Source: an uncultured Flavobacteriaceae bacterium (GTDB lineage: Bacteria > Bacteroidota > Bacteroidia > Flavobacteriales > Flavobacteriaceae). From it: a stretch of DNA of 59,658 bases. Both the position numbers and the translations under genes were made by a program. The stretch is taken from NCBI GenBank assembly GCA_947498845.1, contig CANMLX010000029.1:1-59658 (forward strand). Reading direction: 5' to 3'. Shown here piece by piece: positions 8,032 to 19,725 of this stretch; the stretch's first letter is position 1; each line of letters opens with the position of its first letter. The notes beneath the pieces were generated by a model that did no database searches, was not told the origin of the DNA, and saw only the letters and a program-made list of their open reading frames with translations.

Positions 8032-10464
8032 TTATTTGAAGTCTTTATAGAGCTTACGCTTAATAAGAATATAAGGAATAACATATAAAGGGAAACCTAC
8101 TAAAAATAGAGCAACGTTAGGTTTAAGGTAGTTTTTATTAGTGTGTTTGTATACATCAAAAATATTTAAAATTGATTTGATATAGTATACAATATATAAG
8201 ATTAGAGAAGTAATACTTAACTGGATTGAAGCTTCAGACAACGATGGTAACTTATTGTTTTTGAATACAAAATATAAAACAAACAACACCACACCAATCG
8301 TATAGAGGATAATAGTAAATTTTGAATGATCTGTATAATCTTGTAGATATGTTTTTGCTTCTTTGGTAATAACAATTTTATCAGTTGTTTCAGAGATATC
8401 ATCTATAACTTCTGTACTATTATCAGTAATGTTTTTAGGCTGCGGTAGACTTTCTAAGCAACTTAATTTTAAATCCTCATTAACTTTATCTCTAAAGACT
8501 AGGTATGTAATAAAATATAAAGGTATTCCTAAGATGAAAACTAATAGATTAGGTTTCTTATCCTTCTTTTTTAGATCATTGTAAAAAGAATTAACGTTAA
8601 GTATTGACTTGAAATAATAAATAATAAATAGTACAAGAGAAACAATACTCAGTTGAATTGATGCAGAAGCCAAGTGCGGCAATTTATTGTTTTTAAAAAC
8701 AAAATGAAGAATCAACAGTATAACACCAATACTATACAAGGTTATTGCATATTTAGAATGTTCATAGTATTGATTAGATATTTTTTGAGTATCAATAAAC
8801 GCTTTGTTAATAGCAATATCATTTTTAATATCGCTTGTTGAATGCCCACGAGAATTCAATATTTTAATAGCTTCAAAACGACTATTTTCACTATAGCCTA
8901 GGGCTTCATAACTGTTGATGACACTCACTAATTTTTCGTTAGAAAAAGTGTTTAAAAATTTAAAACGTTCTTCTCCATTTTTTTTAATACCTAGTATTTT
9001 CTTTAAAGGGACTATAATACCATCAAGGTCAACTATGCCTTTATCAGCAGTAGCTCTCTTAGTTAAATATATCCCCAAGGGTAGCATGATAAGTGTAGAA
9101 AACCAACTCGCAAATATGGGATTGAACCCATCGTTTTTAGCACTATTTACAGCAAAAATCCCTATAAAATGATAGGTTAAAAATAGTAGAATAGCAACAA
9201 CCATTGGCAAACCAATACCACCTTTTCGTATTAAAGCACCAAGAGGCGCACCTACAAAGAATAATATAATACAAGCAAATCCTAAAGCTAATTTTTCATG
9301 GTAAGCTATAATATGCCTGTTAAACCACTTTTTTTTGGGTTTTAATTGATCTTTTTTTGTTTTAAAAAAATCGGAAGTAGAATTGCTTGAATTTATAGCA
9401 CTATTAATTAGCTCTGTTTTTTTCTTTGTATTAAAAAGCGTTAGTAAGTTTCCTGTATAGACAGTTGAGTCTTTGGTTTGTACTTTATGTTTTACTACAA
9501 TCTTTGTAGAGTCGGATTGTATTTTAATAGACGTTTTTTTTGCTTTTTTTGAATCTTTATTAAAGCCAGAACGTTGTTGTAAGTTTTTGCCAAATTTTTC
9601 AATAACTTTATCATAACTAAGGCTTAACGAATCAATCGTGTAGTCCAACTCACTCATGTTTAGCATGCTGTATTTGCTGGAATAAGACCTGTCATCAACA
9701 TCAACCTCATTCATATTAGAGATGTCAATGTTAATGGTATAGGTTTCAAAAACACTTTTAGCAAAAGGTTTTTTCTTGCGGTCTTTTGCCTTTTTTGCCT
9801 TTATATCTTGATAATAATTACCATCAAAGAGCACTAATTTTATGACGTCTGAAGCTTCACTACTAACAAGCTCACCAGTTTTAGCAACAATTATGGTTTC
9901 ATTGCTTTTCCCATTAGCCCCTTTTACATGTATAACAACGTCTTTTAGAAATTGATCTCTATCTCCGTATTTTTCTGCAACTTTTATGTTGTAAGGTGTA
10001 TTTTCTATAGCATTAAATTGACCTTCAACAATGGCCATAGCTGGCTTTATCTTTGCAATATTTTTTCTTAAATTATAGGAGTTGTATTCTGCCCAAGGGA
10101 TAATATTATTAGAAAAGAAAAACATTATGATCGCCAAAATACCAATAAAAACACTTAAACTCGCCATAGCGCGTTGTAATGAAATACCAGTAGATTTCAT
10201 AGCGGCGAACTCGTAATTTTCTGCAAAACTACCAAACACCATAATTGATGTTAGTAGAATAGTTAAAGGCACAACAAGGGGCATTAATTTAGGCATGAAG
10301 TAAAGTAAAAACTTCACAATAACATCAATATCTAAATCTTTACCTGCTAGCTCTTTTATATAGAGCCATATGGTTTGTAAAACAAATATTAAGACCAGTA
10401 TTATAAAAACACTAAAAAAAGTCTTTAAATACGAGGTAAGTATGTAGCGATCTAATATTTTCAA
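8032..10464 (-). CDS. LptF/LptG family LPS-export permease with duplicated C-terminal membrane module
   Basis: The first ~470 of 810 residues are a YjgP/YjgQ permease. Helices lie at about 14-34, 55-78 and 100-118. A long periplasmic beta-rich domain (about 150-380) follows, then helices at about 391-470 with the motif GAPLGALIRKGGIGLP. Such proteins form the LptB2FG transporter that extracts lipopolysaccharide from the inner membrane. The extra ~340 residues are unusual. After a linker they contain two homologous membrane blocks (about 567-660 and 711-803) sharing VFKNNKLP, ASIQLS, YYxKSILN and a PN..F..G.PLY segment. It is the last gene of the probable ftsK-lolA-lptF/G operon, 12 bp behind the LolA gene, a pairing that makes sense for envelope biogenesis. 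Confidence 0.88.
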   Translation of the reverse strand: MKILDRYILTSYLKTFFSVFIILVLIFVLQTIWLYIKELAGKDLDIDVIVKFLLYFMPKLMPLVVPLTILLTSIMVFGSFAENYEFAAMKSTGISLQRAMASLSVFIGILAIIMFFFSNNIIPWAEYNSYNLRKNIAKIKPAMAIVEGQFNAIENTPYNIKVAEKYGDRDQFLKDVVIHVKGANGKSNETIIVAKTGELVSSEASDVIKLVLFDGNYYQDIKAKKAKDRKKKPFAKSVFETYTINIDISNMNEVDVDDRSYSSKYSMLNMSELDYTIDSLSLSYDKVIEKFGKNLQQRSGFNKDSKKAKKTSIKIQSDSTKIVVKHKVQTKDSTVYTGNLLTLFNTKKKTELINSAINSSNSTSDFFKTKKDQLKPKKKWFNRHIIAYHEKLALGFACIILFFVGAPLGALIRKGGIGLPMVVAILLFLTYHFIGIFAVNSAKNDGFNPIFASWFSTLIMLPLGIYLTKRATADKGIVDLDGIIVPLKKILGIKKNGEERFKFLNTFSNEKLVSVINSYEALGYSENSRFEAIKILNSRGHSTSDIKNDIAINKAFIDTQKISNQYYEHSKYAITLYSIGVILLILHFVFKNNKLPHLASASIQLSIVSLVLFIIYYFKSILNVNSFYNDLKKKDKKPNLLVFILGIPLYFITYLVFRDKVNEDLKLSCLESLPQPKNITDNSTEVIDDISETTDKIVITKEAKTYLQDYTDHSKFTIILYTIGVVLFVLYFVFKNNKLPSLSEASIQLSITSLILYIVYYIKSILNIFDVYKHTNKNYLKPNVALFLVGFPLYVIPYILIKRKLYKDFK

Positions 10465-10476
10465 GGATTGACTAAC

Positions 10477-11121
10477 CTAATCTAAATTATTAATGTAATA
10501 ATCTTTGTATTTATTGTTGTCAAAGGTAAATAAGCTTTTTGATAATGGCATGTTAGATTTGAAAGAATTAACAGTTAATGTTGTTTTTGTACCATTTTTA
10601 CCTATTTGTATTAGATTATAGATATGTTTTGTAGATGCATCTACACCTAAAAGGATGTATTTAATTTCGGAATTTGAATCGATTGGGGTTAATTTTACAT
10701 ATTGTATTTTTCTTCCTTTTATATTTTGAACAATATCCATGTCGTAAGTATAACCATCTTCATAAAAAGATAACATTTTACTCGGTGTAATGGCATCACT
10801 TTCGTCTTCACTATGTTGAGATATGGTTACCTCTTCGTCTTCAGGACTAATACTGTATAATTTATTTCCATCAAACATGCGTGTAACACCAAGAATATTT
10901 AATTTATATTTCTCACCCTCTAATACGACATTACCTCGTGTTTCTTGCTTTACATTTTCGGCAGTATTTTCTAAAACATATTTAAAGTCTATATCAATAT
11001 TATCATAGCTTTTCACTTTAGTAGACACATCGTTTAAAAATGCTTTTCCTTTATTTTGAGAAAATCCATAAAATAATGATAGTGTAAAAAGTAGTAGGGT
11101 TGTCGTGTATTTCAATGTCAT
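10477..11121 (-). CDS. LolA-like outer-membrane lipoprotein carrier family protein
   Basis: A 214-residue exported protein with a signal peptide (about 1-21, ending GFS). It has the LolA-like pattern of a half-barrel periplasmic carrier: early helix with FLNDVSTKVKSYDNIDIDFKY, then GNVVLEGEKYKL, FDGNKLYSISPE and repeated beta strands. LolA carries lipoproteins from the LolCDE complex to the outer membrane. It lies 23 bp downstream of ftsK and 12 bp upstream of the permease gene, so co-transcription is likely. The similarity is at fold level, and strict LolA orthology is not proven. Confidence 0.8.
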   Translation of the reverse strand: MTLKYTTTLLLFTLSLFYGFSQNKGKAFLNDVSTKVKSYDNIDIDFKYVLENTAENVKQETRGNVVLEGEKYKLNILGVTRMFDGNKLYSISPEDEEVTISQHSEDESDAITPSKMLSFYEDGYTYDMDIVQNIKGRKIQYVKLTPIDSNSEIKYILLGVDASTKHIYNLIQIGKNGTKTTLTVNSFKSNMPLSKSLFTFDNNKYKDYYINNLD

Positions 11122-11144
11122 AGTAATTAAAAATTCAAAATAAA

Positions 11145-13541
11145 TTAAATGTTTTCATTTTCCAGTAATTGATCCAATGCAATTAAATCAGGTACTAAAA
11201 CCTGTCTTGCTTTACTGCCTTCAAAAGGGCCAACAATTCCAGCAGCTTCCAATTGATCAATTAAGCGACCCGCTCTATTATAACCTAATTTTAGTTTTCG
11301 CTGTAATAACGAAGCCGATCCTTGTTGTGCAGTCACGATTACTATGGCTGCATCTTTAAATAGTTTATCTCTATCTGCTATATCTACATCAATACTTGTG
11401 CCACTTTCTTCTCCAACATATTCAGGAAGCATATAAGCATCTGGGTAAGCCTTTTGAGAGCCAATAAAATCGGTTATTTTTTCAACCTCTGGTGTATCAA
11501 CAAAAGCACATTGTACACGAATTAAATCATTTCCTTGCGTAAATAACATATCGCCTCGTCCTATAAGTTGATCTGCACCTGCACCATCCAAAATAGTTCT
11601 AGAATCTATTTTAGACGTTACTCTAAATGCGATACGTGCAGGGAAGTTAGCTTTTATAATACCAGTAATTACATTTACAGAAGGCCGTTGTGTTGCAATA
11701 ATAAGATGTATACCAATGGCACGAGCTAATTGTGCTAAACGTGCAATAGGTGTTTCTACTTCTTTTCCTGCAGTCATGATTAAATCGGCAAACTCGTCTA
11801 CTACTAAAACAATGTAAGGTAAAAATTGATGACCATCATTGGGGTTTAGTTTTCGCTCTTTAAATTTCTTATTGTACTCTGCAATATTTCTACACATTGC
11901 ATTTTTAAGTAATTCGTAACGGTTATCCATCTCAATACAAAGCGAGTTTAACGTATTGATAACCTTTGTGTTGTCTGTAATTATAGCCTCTTCGCTATCT
12001 GGCAATTTTGCCAGATAGTGTCGTTCTATTTTATTAAAGAGTGTTAGTTCTACCTTTTTAGGATCTACCAGAATAAATTTAACTTCAGCGGGATGTTTTT
12101 TGTAGAGTAACGATGTTAATACGGCGTTTAGTCCAACCGATTTCCCTTGACCAGTAGCACCAGCCATAAGCATATGTGGCATTTTTGCTAAATCTACCAC
12201 TAGTGTTTCGTTACTAATCGTTTTACCCAAAGCTATTGGTAGTTGCATTTCTGAAGTTTGAAACTTTTTAGAAGCAATTACAGATCGCATTGAAACGATA
12301 GTGGATTTTTTATTAGGGACCTCAATACCAATGGTCCCTTTTCCAGGAATAGGCGCAATAATACGTATGCCCAATGCAGCCAGAGACAAAGCGATGTCAT
12401 CCTCTAAATTCTTAATTTTTGAAATACGAATTCCAGCTTCAGGAACAATTTCATAAAGTGTTACCGTAGGCCCAATAGTGGCTTTAATACTAGCAATGCC
12501 AATATTATAGTTTTTTAAGGTGTCTACAATTTTGTTTTTATTATCCTCTAATTCTTCTTGATTGATAGTAATCCCTTCAATATCATACTTTTTAAGCAAG
12601 TCCAAATGCGGAAATTGATAATTACTAAGCTCTAAAGTAGGATCAAACTCTCCAAAATCTTCAACAAGCTTATCAGCTAAATTTTTAGTTTCCGAAACTT
12701 CTTCGGTCACTTTTTCTACTTTTATTTCTAATGCTTCAGCAATCTCCTCTTCAGGTTCAGCGACATTAACTTCAAAAGATGAAGAAGGTTCTGTTTTGGG
12801 TTTAATGTCTTCTATGGGCGCCTTATTAGAGGCGTTTTCTTTTTCTTCTGAAATATCAAAAGCGCTTTTAAAAGCTTCGGCTTCCTCTGAAAGATTATTA
12901 TCAACCAAAACGATATCTTCTTTTATTTCAGAAAATTCTTGTTTAATATCCTTTTTTGCCGATTTGAAAAGGTTTGTAATACTCTGGAACGTGACTTTAA
13001 AACGCATGGCTAAATAGGTGATAAGTCCAAAAAGTAATAGCAGGTAAGTTCCAATCTTTCCAATGTAGTCTTGTAGGTAGCTATTGATTTCAAAACCAAC
13101 AGTTCCGCCTAAAATATCATTTTTAGTACTAAAAAAACCAAGTAAAATAGAGAGCCAAACCATGATAAGAATGCCCCAAAACCAATGTTTTCTGAGTTTA
13201 ACTTTAGTAATATCCATCAACACATAAACGCCAGATAAGAACACTAAACCAGAGATTATAAATGCTGAAATACCAAATCCTTTTTGAATAAAAAAGGCAC
13301 TAATTAAAGCCCCAAACTTACTTAACCAATTTTCTGCTTTTGTGTCTCTGGAAGCAAATTCAGATAACGCACTTTGGTCTACTTTTCCAGTAAAGAAAAA
13401 TGAAACAAACGAAATACATAAGATAATACCTAGGATTACCAAAAAACTACCAAGAACTAGTTTTTGTTGGCTCGATAGCTTAAAACTAATGCTTTTAGGT
13501 TTTCTAGTGGTAGGTTTTTTAGTCTTGGTTTTTTTCGCCAT
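11145..13541 (-). CDS. ftsK: DNA translocase FtsK/SpoIIIE
   Basis: A 798-residue septal DNA pump that clears chromosome ends at division and helps XerCD dimer resolution. The N-terminal membrane region (about 27-180) has four hydrophobic segments. It is followed by an acidic, low-complexity linker (about 195-300), shorter than in E. coli. The motor has Walker A GATGQGKS (461-468), Walker B VVDEFADL (about 580-587) and the conserved IIATQRPSVNVITG. The C-terminal winged-helix gamma domain (about 728-790) recognises polar DNA motifs. It is the first gene of a tight minus-strand run with the LolA and LptF/G genes. Confidence 0.97.
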   Translation of the reverse strand: MAKKTKTKKPTTRKPKSISFKLSSQQKLVLGSFLVILGIILCISFVSFFFTGKVDQSALSEFASRDTKAENWLSKFGALISAFFIQKGFGISAFIISGLVFLSGVYVLMDITKVKLRKHWFWGILIMVWLSILLGFFSTKNDILGGTVGFEINSYLQDYIGKIGTYLLLLFGLITYLAMRFKVTFQSITNLFKSAKKDIKQEFSEIKEDIVLVDNNLSEEAEAFKSAFDISEEKENASNKAPIEDIKPKTEPSSSFEVNVAEPEEEIAEALEIKVEKVTEEVSETKNLADKLVEDFGEFDPTLELSNYQFPHLDLLKKYDIEGITINQEELEDNKNKIVDTLKNYNIGIASIKATIGPTVTLYEIVPEAGIRISKIKNLEDDIALSLAALGIRIIAPIPGKGTIGIEVPNKKSTIVSMRSVIASKKFQTSEMQLPIALGKTISNETLVVDLAKMPHMLMAGATGQGKSVGLNAVLTSLLYKKHPAEVKFILVDPKKVELTLFNKIERHYLAKLPDSEEAIITDNTKVINTLNSLCIEMDNRYELLKNAMCRNIAEYNKKFKERKLNPNDGHQFLPYIVLVVDEFADLIMTAGKEVETPIARLAQLARAIGIHLIIATQRPSVNVITGIIKANFPARIAFRVTSKIDSRTILDGAGADQLIGRGDMLFTQGNDLIRVQCAFVDTPEVEKITDFIGSQKAYPDAYMLPEYVGEESGTSIDVDIADRDKLFKDAAIVIVTAQQGSASLLQRKLKLGYNRAGRLIDQLEAAGIVGPFEGSKARQVLVPDLIALDQLLENENI

Positions 13542-13745
13542 TGCGAGCGTTTAATTTCAGCAAAAATACAAATTACTAACGTTAACGAAACTTTATTTTT
13601 AAAAATTGCATGACGTATAAATTCAAAATATAAAGTTCCATAAATATCAATAAAAATTTAAATTTTTATTAAATGAATTAGAACAGATTGTACTTCGGCT
13701 TTGTTTAGTATGATATGATATTTAGAGAAAACAATTAAATAGTAT

Positions 13746-14114
13746 TTAGACAAACTTTGGAACATATATTATTAAACCAATAATAACAGCGAAAAAAGCA
13801 GCAATAAATACAGCGCCTGCAGCAATATCTTTAATAATACCAATTTTTTTATGATGTTCTGGATGTATAAAATCTGCAACAGCTTCTATTGCTGTATTTA
13901 CCCCTTCAATAGACATTACTAATGCAATAGCAAAACATTGTAGTATCCATTCGGTTGTCGAAATATTTAAAAAGAATCCTACTATAGTAACTACAAAGGC
14001 AATAGCCACCTGAATTTTAATACTAGCTTCAGTTTTAATAAGAAATATTGCGCCTTTAAAAGCATAACCTACACTTTTAAACCTGTTTACTAAGAAGGAT
14101 TCTTTTTTTGTCAT
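13746..14114 (-). CDS. dgkA: Diacylglycerol kinase (DgkA family)
   Basis: A 122-residue integral membrane kinase with three hydrophobic helices (about 31-50, 55-72, 95-119). It phosphorylates diacylglycerol or undecaprenol to recycle lipid at the inner membrane. The signature E-GVNTAIEAVADF around residue 70-81 contains the ExxNTAxE catalytic and metal-binding residues. Its ATG overlaps the tpx stop codon by one base (TAATG), which implies translational coupling. Lipid specificity (diacylglycerol or undecaprenol) cannot be decided here. Confidence 0.9.
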   Translation of the reverse strand: MTKKESFLVNRFKSVGYAFKGAIFLIKTEASIKIQVAIAFVVTIVGFFLNISTTEWILQCFAIALVMSIEGVNTAIEAVADFIHPEHHKKIGIIKDIAAGAVFIAAFFAVIIGLIIYVPKFV

Positions 14115-14614
14115 TAATATAATACTTCTAAAGCAGCTTTGTAATTAGGCTCATCAACAGTTTCTTGAACTTGTTCTGTATAAAGCACTTTACCATTTTC
14201 ATCTAAAACCACAATACTTCTTGATAATAATCCTTCTAGAGGACCATCTGTAAAATCTACACCATAATCTTTACCAAAAGCTCCACTTTTAAAATCGGAT
14301 AAGCTAATTACATTTTCTAATCCTTCGGCACCGCAAAAACGTGCATGTGCAAAAGGTAAATCTTTAGAGATACAAAGAACTTTTGTGTTTTCTAACTCGT
14401 TTGCTTCGGTATTAAACTGTCTCACAGATTGTGCACAAGTACCAGTGTCTACACTTGGGAATACGTTTAATACAACTCTGCTTCCAGAAAAGTCGGTTAA
14501 ACTCTTAGTAGATAAATCGTTTGCAGTAAGTAAAAAATCTGGAGCTTTAGACCCAACATCAGGAAGATTTCCAGAGGTATTTATTTTATTGCCTTTTAAT
14601 GTAACTGTTGCCAT
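14114..14614 (-). CDS. tpx: Thiol peroxidase Tpx
   Basis: A 166-residue atypical 2-Cys peroxiredoxin that reduces hydrogen and alkyl peroxides with thioredoxin. The peroxidatic cysteine is in PSVDTGTCAQSVRQF. The resolving cysteine is in ARFCGAEGLENV, the standard Tpx spacing. There is no signal peptide. It is coupled to dgkA and is divergent from katG across 212 bp, so two peroxide-detoxifying genes share an intergenic region, which would suit joint oxidative-stress control. No operator was recognised. Confidence 0.95.
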   Translation of the reverse strand: MATVTLKGNKINTSGNLPDVGSKAPDFLLTANDLSTKSLTDFSGSRVVLNVFPSVDTGTCAQSVRQFNTEANELENTKVLCISKDLPFAHARFCGAEGLENVISLSDFKSGAFGKDYGVDFTDGPLEGLLSRSIVVLDENGKVLYTEQVQETVDEPNYKAALEVLY

Positions 14615-14808
14615 TTTTTGTTTTTTTAGTTTTGGAAGCCTAAGGTATGCATATTTAACTTTTTGTACTAAAAATTACTGCACTATGGTTAAATTCTATA
14701 CAAAAACAAGTACCTATAAGTTTTATCGATTTTAGTATAATTTATAAACATGTCACTTTGTTATTTTTCTTTCAATAATTAGTATTTTTAGGTAGTAAGA
14801 TATTGTAA

Positions 14809-17022
<2,214 letters not shown>

Positions 17023-17175
17023 TATTTTAACAACGGTAGTAAATCACTATTATTTAACATAGCATATTAATATGCTATACACCTGTTGTGCATTTAGAAT
17101 AAAATTCTGTCAATTCGAGTGGTTTTTTGATTGTATCGGTTTCTAAACGTACAATGGTTCTATATGATTTTTTAT

Positions 17176-17233
17176 AAAGCCCCGTGGGTTTTCATACTCA
17201 AACAAGTTTAGTATGAAACATGACGGGGTTTTT
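17176..17233. terminator. Bidirectional terminator between katG and a glycosyltransferase
   Basis: A long two-part hairpin (CCCCGT/ACGGGG outer stem, inner stem TTTCATACT/AGTATGAAA) with an A run before and a T run after it. It sits between convergent genes. Confidence 0.8.
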
Positions 17234-17245
17234 GATCTATGATAT

Positions 17246-18007
17246 TTATTTTTTATTTTTAATGAGCTCTCTAAGTTTTATATATTTTAAAAAACGAATA
17301 TTTGCTGTTTGTATTGAAATAATAAGGCCATTTAAACCGTCCAGAAATCCAAGTTTTATAAAATAAGACTGTATAAAGGCCCATGTAGGATTTATAAGTA
17401 TCTTGTATATAGGTGCTTTTTTTCCGAGATCGAAGTTAGCTTTAGCAGAAATAGTAGAGAATAATTCGACCCTTTTGTTAAACTCGGAATAGCTTTGATA
17501 GGTTTCATGCAAAATGTCTCCTTTTAAAAAACCAGTTTTACCGTTAGCATCATGTAAATTCACGCTATCATGTGGGTTTAGACCTTTCCACTCGGCTTTT
17601 GTTTTATCAAAAACGCGAAGTTTCTTATCGGGATACCAAGTCGTGTGTTTTATCCATTGACCACAAAAGTAATTGAGCCTTTTTGAGTAGTAACCATCAT
17701 GAACCCAATTGGTTTTTAGATTGATAATAGATTCTTGTAATGTTTTAGAGAGTGATTCATCGGCATCAAGTGATACGACATGATTATATGTCGCTTGATG
17801 CAATGCAAAGTTTTTTTGTTCTATATAGCCCAAAAATTTTTGTTCTATAAATGTCACATCATATTGTTCACATATCACTTTTGTACTATCTGTAGAAAGT
17901 GAGTCTACAATTACAATTTCATCAACAACATTGATTAAAGACTGTATGCATTTGGCAATTTTTTTTTCTTCATTGAAAGTAATAACTACTCCAGACAGCT
18001 TAATCAT
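17246..18007 (-). CDS. Family 2 glycosyltransferase (LPS core type)
   Basis: A 253-residue GT-A enzyme similar to WaaE/KdtX-type transferases. The nucleotide-sugar site has VVITFNEEKKI at the start and the metal-binding DADES (about 96-100). IVDSLSTDST is at about 33-42. A C-terminal amphipathic or hydrophobic segment (about 205-235) probably holds it at the inner membrane face. It is transcribed away from the two other GT2 genes just downstream. Acceptor and sugar are unknown. Confidence 0.85.
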   Translation of the reverse strand: MIKLSGVVITFNEEKKIAKCIQSLINVVDEIVIVDSLSTDSTKVICEQYDVTFIEQKFLGYIEQKNFALHQATYNHVVSLDADESLSKTLQESIINLKTNWVHDGYYSKRLNYFCGQWIKHTTWYPDKKLRVFDKTKAEWKGLNPHDSVNLHDANGKTGFLKGDILHETYQSYSEFNKRVELFSTISAKANFDLGKKAPIYKILINPTWAFIQSYFIKLGFLDGLNGLIISIQTANIRFLKYIKLRELIKNKK

Positions 18008-18035
18008 TTTAAAGTTAATTTTCGGTAAAAATACT

Positions 18036-18043
18036 TAATTTTG
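18036..18043 (+). promoter_or_regulatory. Possible -7 box just before the GT2 gene at 18048
   Basis: TAATTTTG matches TAnnTTTG and ends 4 nt before the ATG, as in the ribBA case. A convincing -33 TTTG is missing. It suggests a near-leaderless transcript if it is real. Confidence 0.35.
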
Positions 18044-18047
18044 TAGG

Positions 18048-18872
18048 ATGAGCAAACCTGTTGCAACAGTAGTTATAACAACATATAATAAACCAGATGA
18101 CCTTAAGTTAGTGTTGCATAGTTATAACCTACAACGCATTAAGAATTTTGAAATTGTGGTTGCCGATGATGGTTCGGATAGTAAAACAAAAGCAGTTATT
18201 GACGATTTTAATGATGAATCTGATATAAAAGTGCTTCATGTATGGCAGGAGGATAATGGATTTCAAAAAACTAAAATTTTAAACAAAGCCATAATGGCTT
18301 CAACGTCAGATTACCTAATTTTTACAGATGGTGATTGTATTGCACGCCATGATTTTGTAGAGACGCATTTGCGTTTAAGAGCGCATAATTACGCATTATC
18401 TGGAGGCTATTTTAAATTAACAGCACCGGTTTCAAAACATATAACTAAGGATGTTATTAGTGAGCAAATTTGTTTTAATAAAGATTGGTTATTAAAAAAA
18501 GGACAACCAAAATCGTTTAAACTTAATAAACTTACTACATCCAAGATTAAATCCAATATTTTAAATAAAATAACGCCTACAAAAGCTACTTTTGATGGCA
18601 TGAATGTATCGGTCTGGAAAAAAGATATATTGGCAGTCAATGGCTTTGATGAGCGTTTACAATATGGCGGTTTAGATAGGGAAGTAGGGGAGCGCATGAT
18701 GAATTTAGGGGTTAAATTCAAGCAAATTAGATATTCGGCAATTTGTTTACATTTATACCATGAACGCCCTTATAAAAAAGAAGACATTATTACATTTAAC
18801 AATGAAATAAGGAGAACAGTGAGAAAGAATAAGTTAAAAATAACAAAATTTGGAATTGAAAAAATCAATTAA
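18048..18872 (+). CDS. Family 2 glycosyltransferase, copy 1 of a tandem pair
   Basis: A 274-residue GT-A glycosyltransferase. It has VATVVITTYNKPDDL at the N-terminus, ADDGSD (about 40-45) and the metal-binding DGDC (about 95-98). The acceptor-side block is NGFDERLQYGGLDREVGERM, close to chondroitin-synthase-like GT2 enzymes. There is no signal or membrane helix. It is roughly half identical by eye to the gene that follows and overlaps it by 23 bp. Probably both act on the same surface glycan. Sugar specificity is unknown. Confidence 0.88.
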   Translation: MSKPVATVVITTYNKPDDLKLVLHSYNLQRIKNFEIVVADDGSDSKTKAVIDDFNDESDIKVLHVWQEDNGFQKTKILNKAIMASTSDYLIFTDGDCIARHDFVETHLRLRAHNYALSGGYFKLTAPVSKHITKDVISEQICFNKDWLLKKGQPKSFKLNKLTTSKIKSNILNKITPTKATFDGMNVSVWKKDILAVNGFDERLQYGGLDREVGERMMNLGVKFKQIRYSAICLHLYHERPYKKEDIITFNNEIRRTVRKNKLKITKFGIEKIN

Positions 18873-19689
18873 AAACCCAGAAATATCAGTAATAATTAGT
18901 ACGTATAACTCTGAGGCATGGTTGGAAAAAGTATTGTGGAGCTATGAAGCGCAAGGCTTTAAAAATTTTGAAGTTGTAATAGCTGATGATGGTTCTAAAC
19001 AACCTACTTTTGATTTGATTGAAGATATAACGTCTAAAGTTAGTTATACCATTATTCATGTATGGCATGAGGATAACGGATTTCAAAAATCACAAATACT
19101 TAATAAGGCTATTGTGGCTTGCAATAGTGATTATATTTTAATGAGTGATGGTGATTGTTTGGCAAGAGCAGATTTTATTGAAGTACACATGAACTATAGA
19201 GAAGAAGGTTATTTTTTGTCTGGAGGCTATTTTATGTTACCGATGTCTATTTCTAAAACGATAACAAAAGAAGATATTTTATCCCAAAAATGCTTTGATT
19301 TAGCTTGGTTAACGGCTCATGGCTTAAAATCGTCTTTTAAAAATAACAAGTTAACAGCAAAAGGCCTTCGTGAAAAGCTTTTAAATAAGTTTACGCCTAC
19401 CAATGCCAGTTGGAATGGACACAATGCATCTGGTTGGAAAAAAGATATCTTAAAGATTAATGGTTTTGATGAACGGATGCAATATGGAGGTCAAGATAGA
19501 GAGTTAGGAGAACGCCTATTTAATCTAGGTATAAAGTCTAAGCAAATAAGATACAGTGCTATATGCTTGCATTTAGATCATCCCAGAGGGTATAAAACAC
19601 AAGAGTCTATAGATAAAAACCTAAAAATTAGAGCTGTAACTAAAAAAGAAAAATTAGCATATACGTCTTTTGGGATTAAAAAGGGTTAA
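18850..19689 (+). CDS. Family 2 glycosyltransferase, copy 2 of a tandem pair
   Basis: A 279-residue paralogue of the preceding gene. It has ISVIISTYNSEAWL, ADDGSK, SDGDCLAR and NGFDERMQYGGQDRELGERL in the same order. No ATG is available near the N-terminus. The start must be TTG at 18850 or 18856, inside the end of the previous gene, so translation is probably coupled by the overlap. The pair looks like a local tandem duplication that has since diverged. Confidence 0.86.
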   Translation: MELKKSIKNPEISVIISTYNSEAWLEKVLWSYEAQGFKNFEVVIADDGSKQPTFDLIEDITSKVSYTIIHVWHEDNGFQKSQILNKAIVACNSDYILMSDGDCLARADFIEVHMNYREEGYFLSGGYFMLPMSISKTITKEDILSQKCFDLAWLTAHGLKSSFKNNKLTAKGLREKLLNKFTPTNASWNGHNASGWKKDILKINGFDERMQYGGQDRELGERLFNLGIKSKQIRYSAICLHLDHPRGYKTQESIDKNLKIRAVTKKEKLAYTSFGIKKG

Positions 19690-19725
19690 AGAATAATGAG
19701 CTTTTTGGTTTTTCATAATTTAAAC

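Noticed and set aside
12796..13017. Plus-strand ORF inside ftsK and similar antisense ORFs in large genes
   Set aside because: They are mirror frames of strongly supported genes (ftsK, uvrA, the beta-helix-like paralogues) with no independent evidence.
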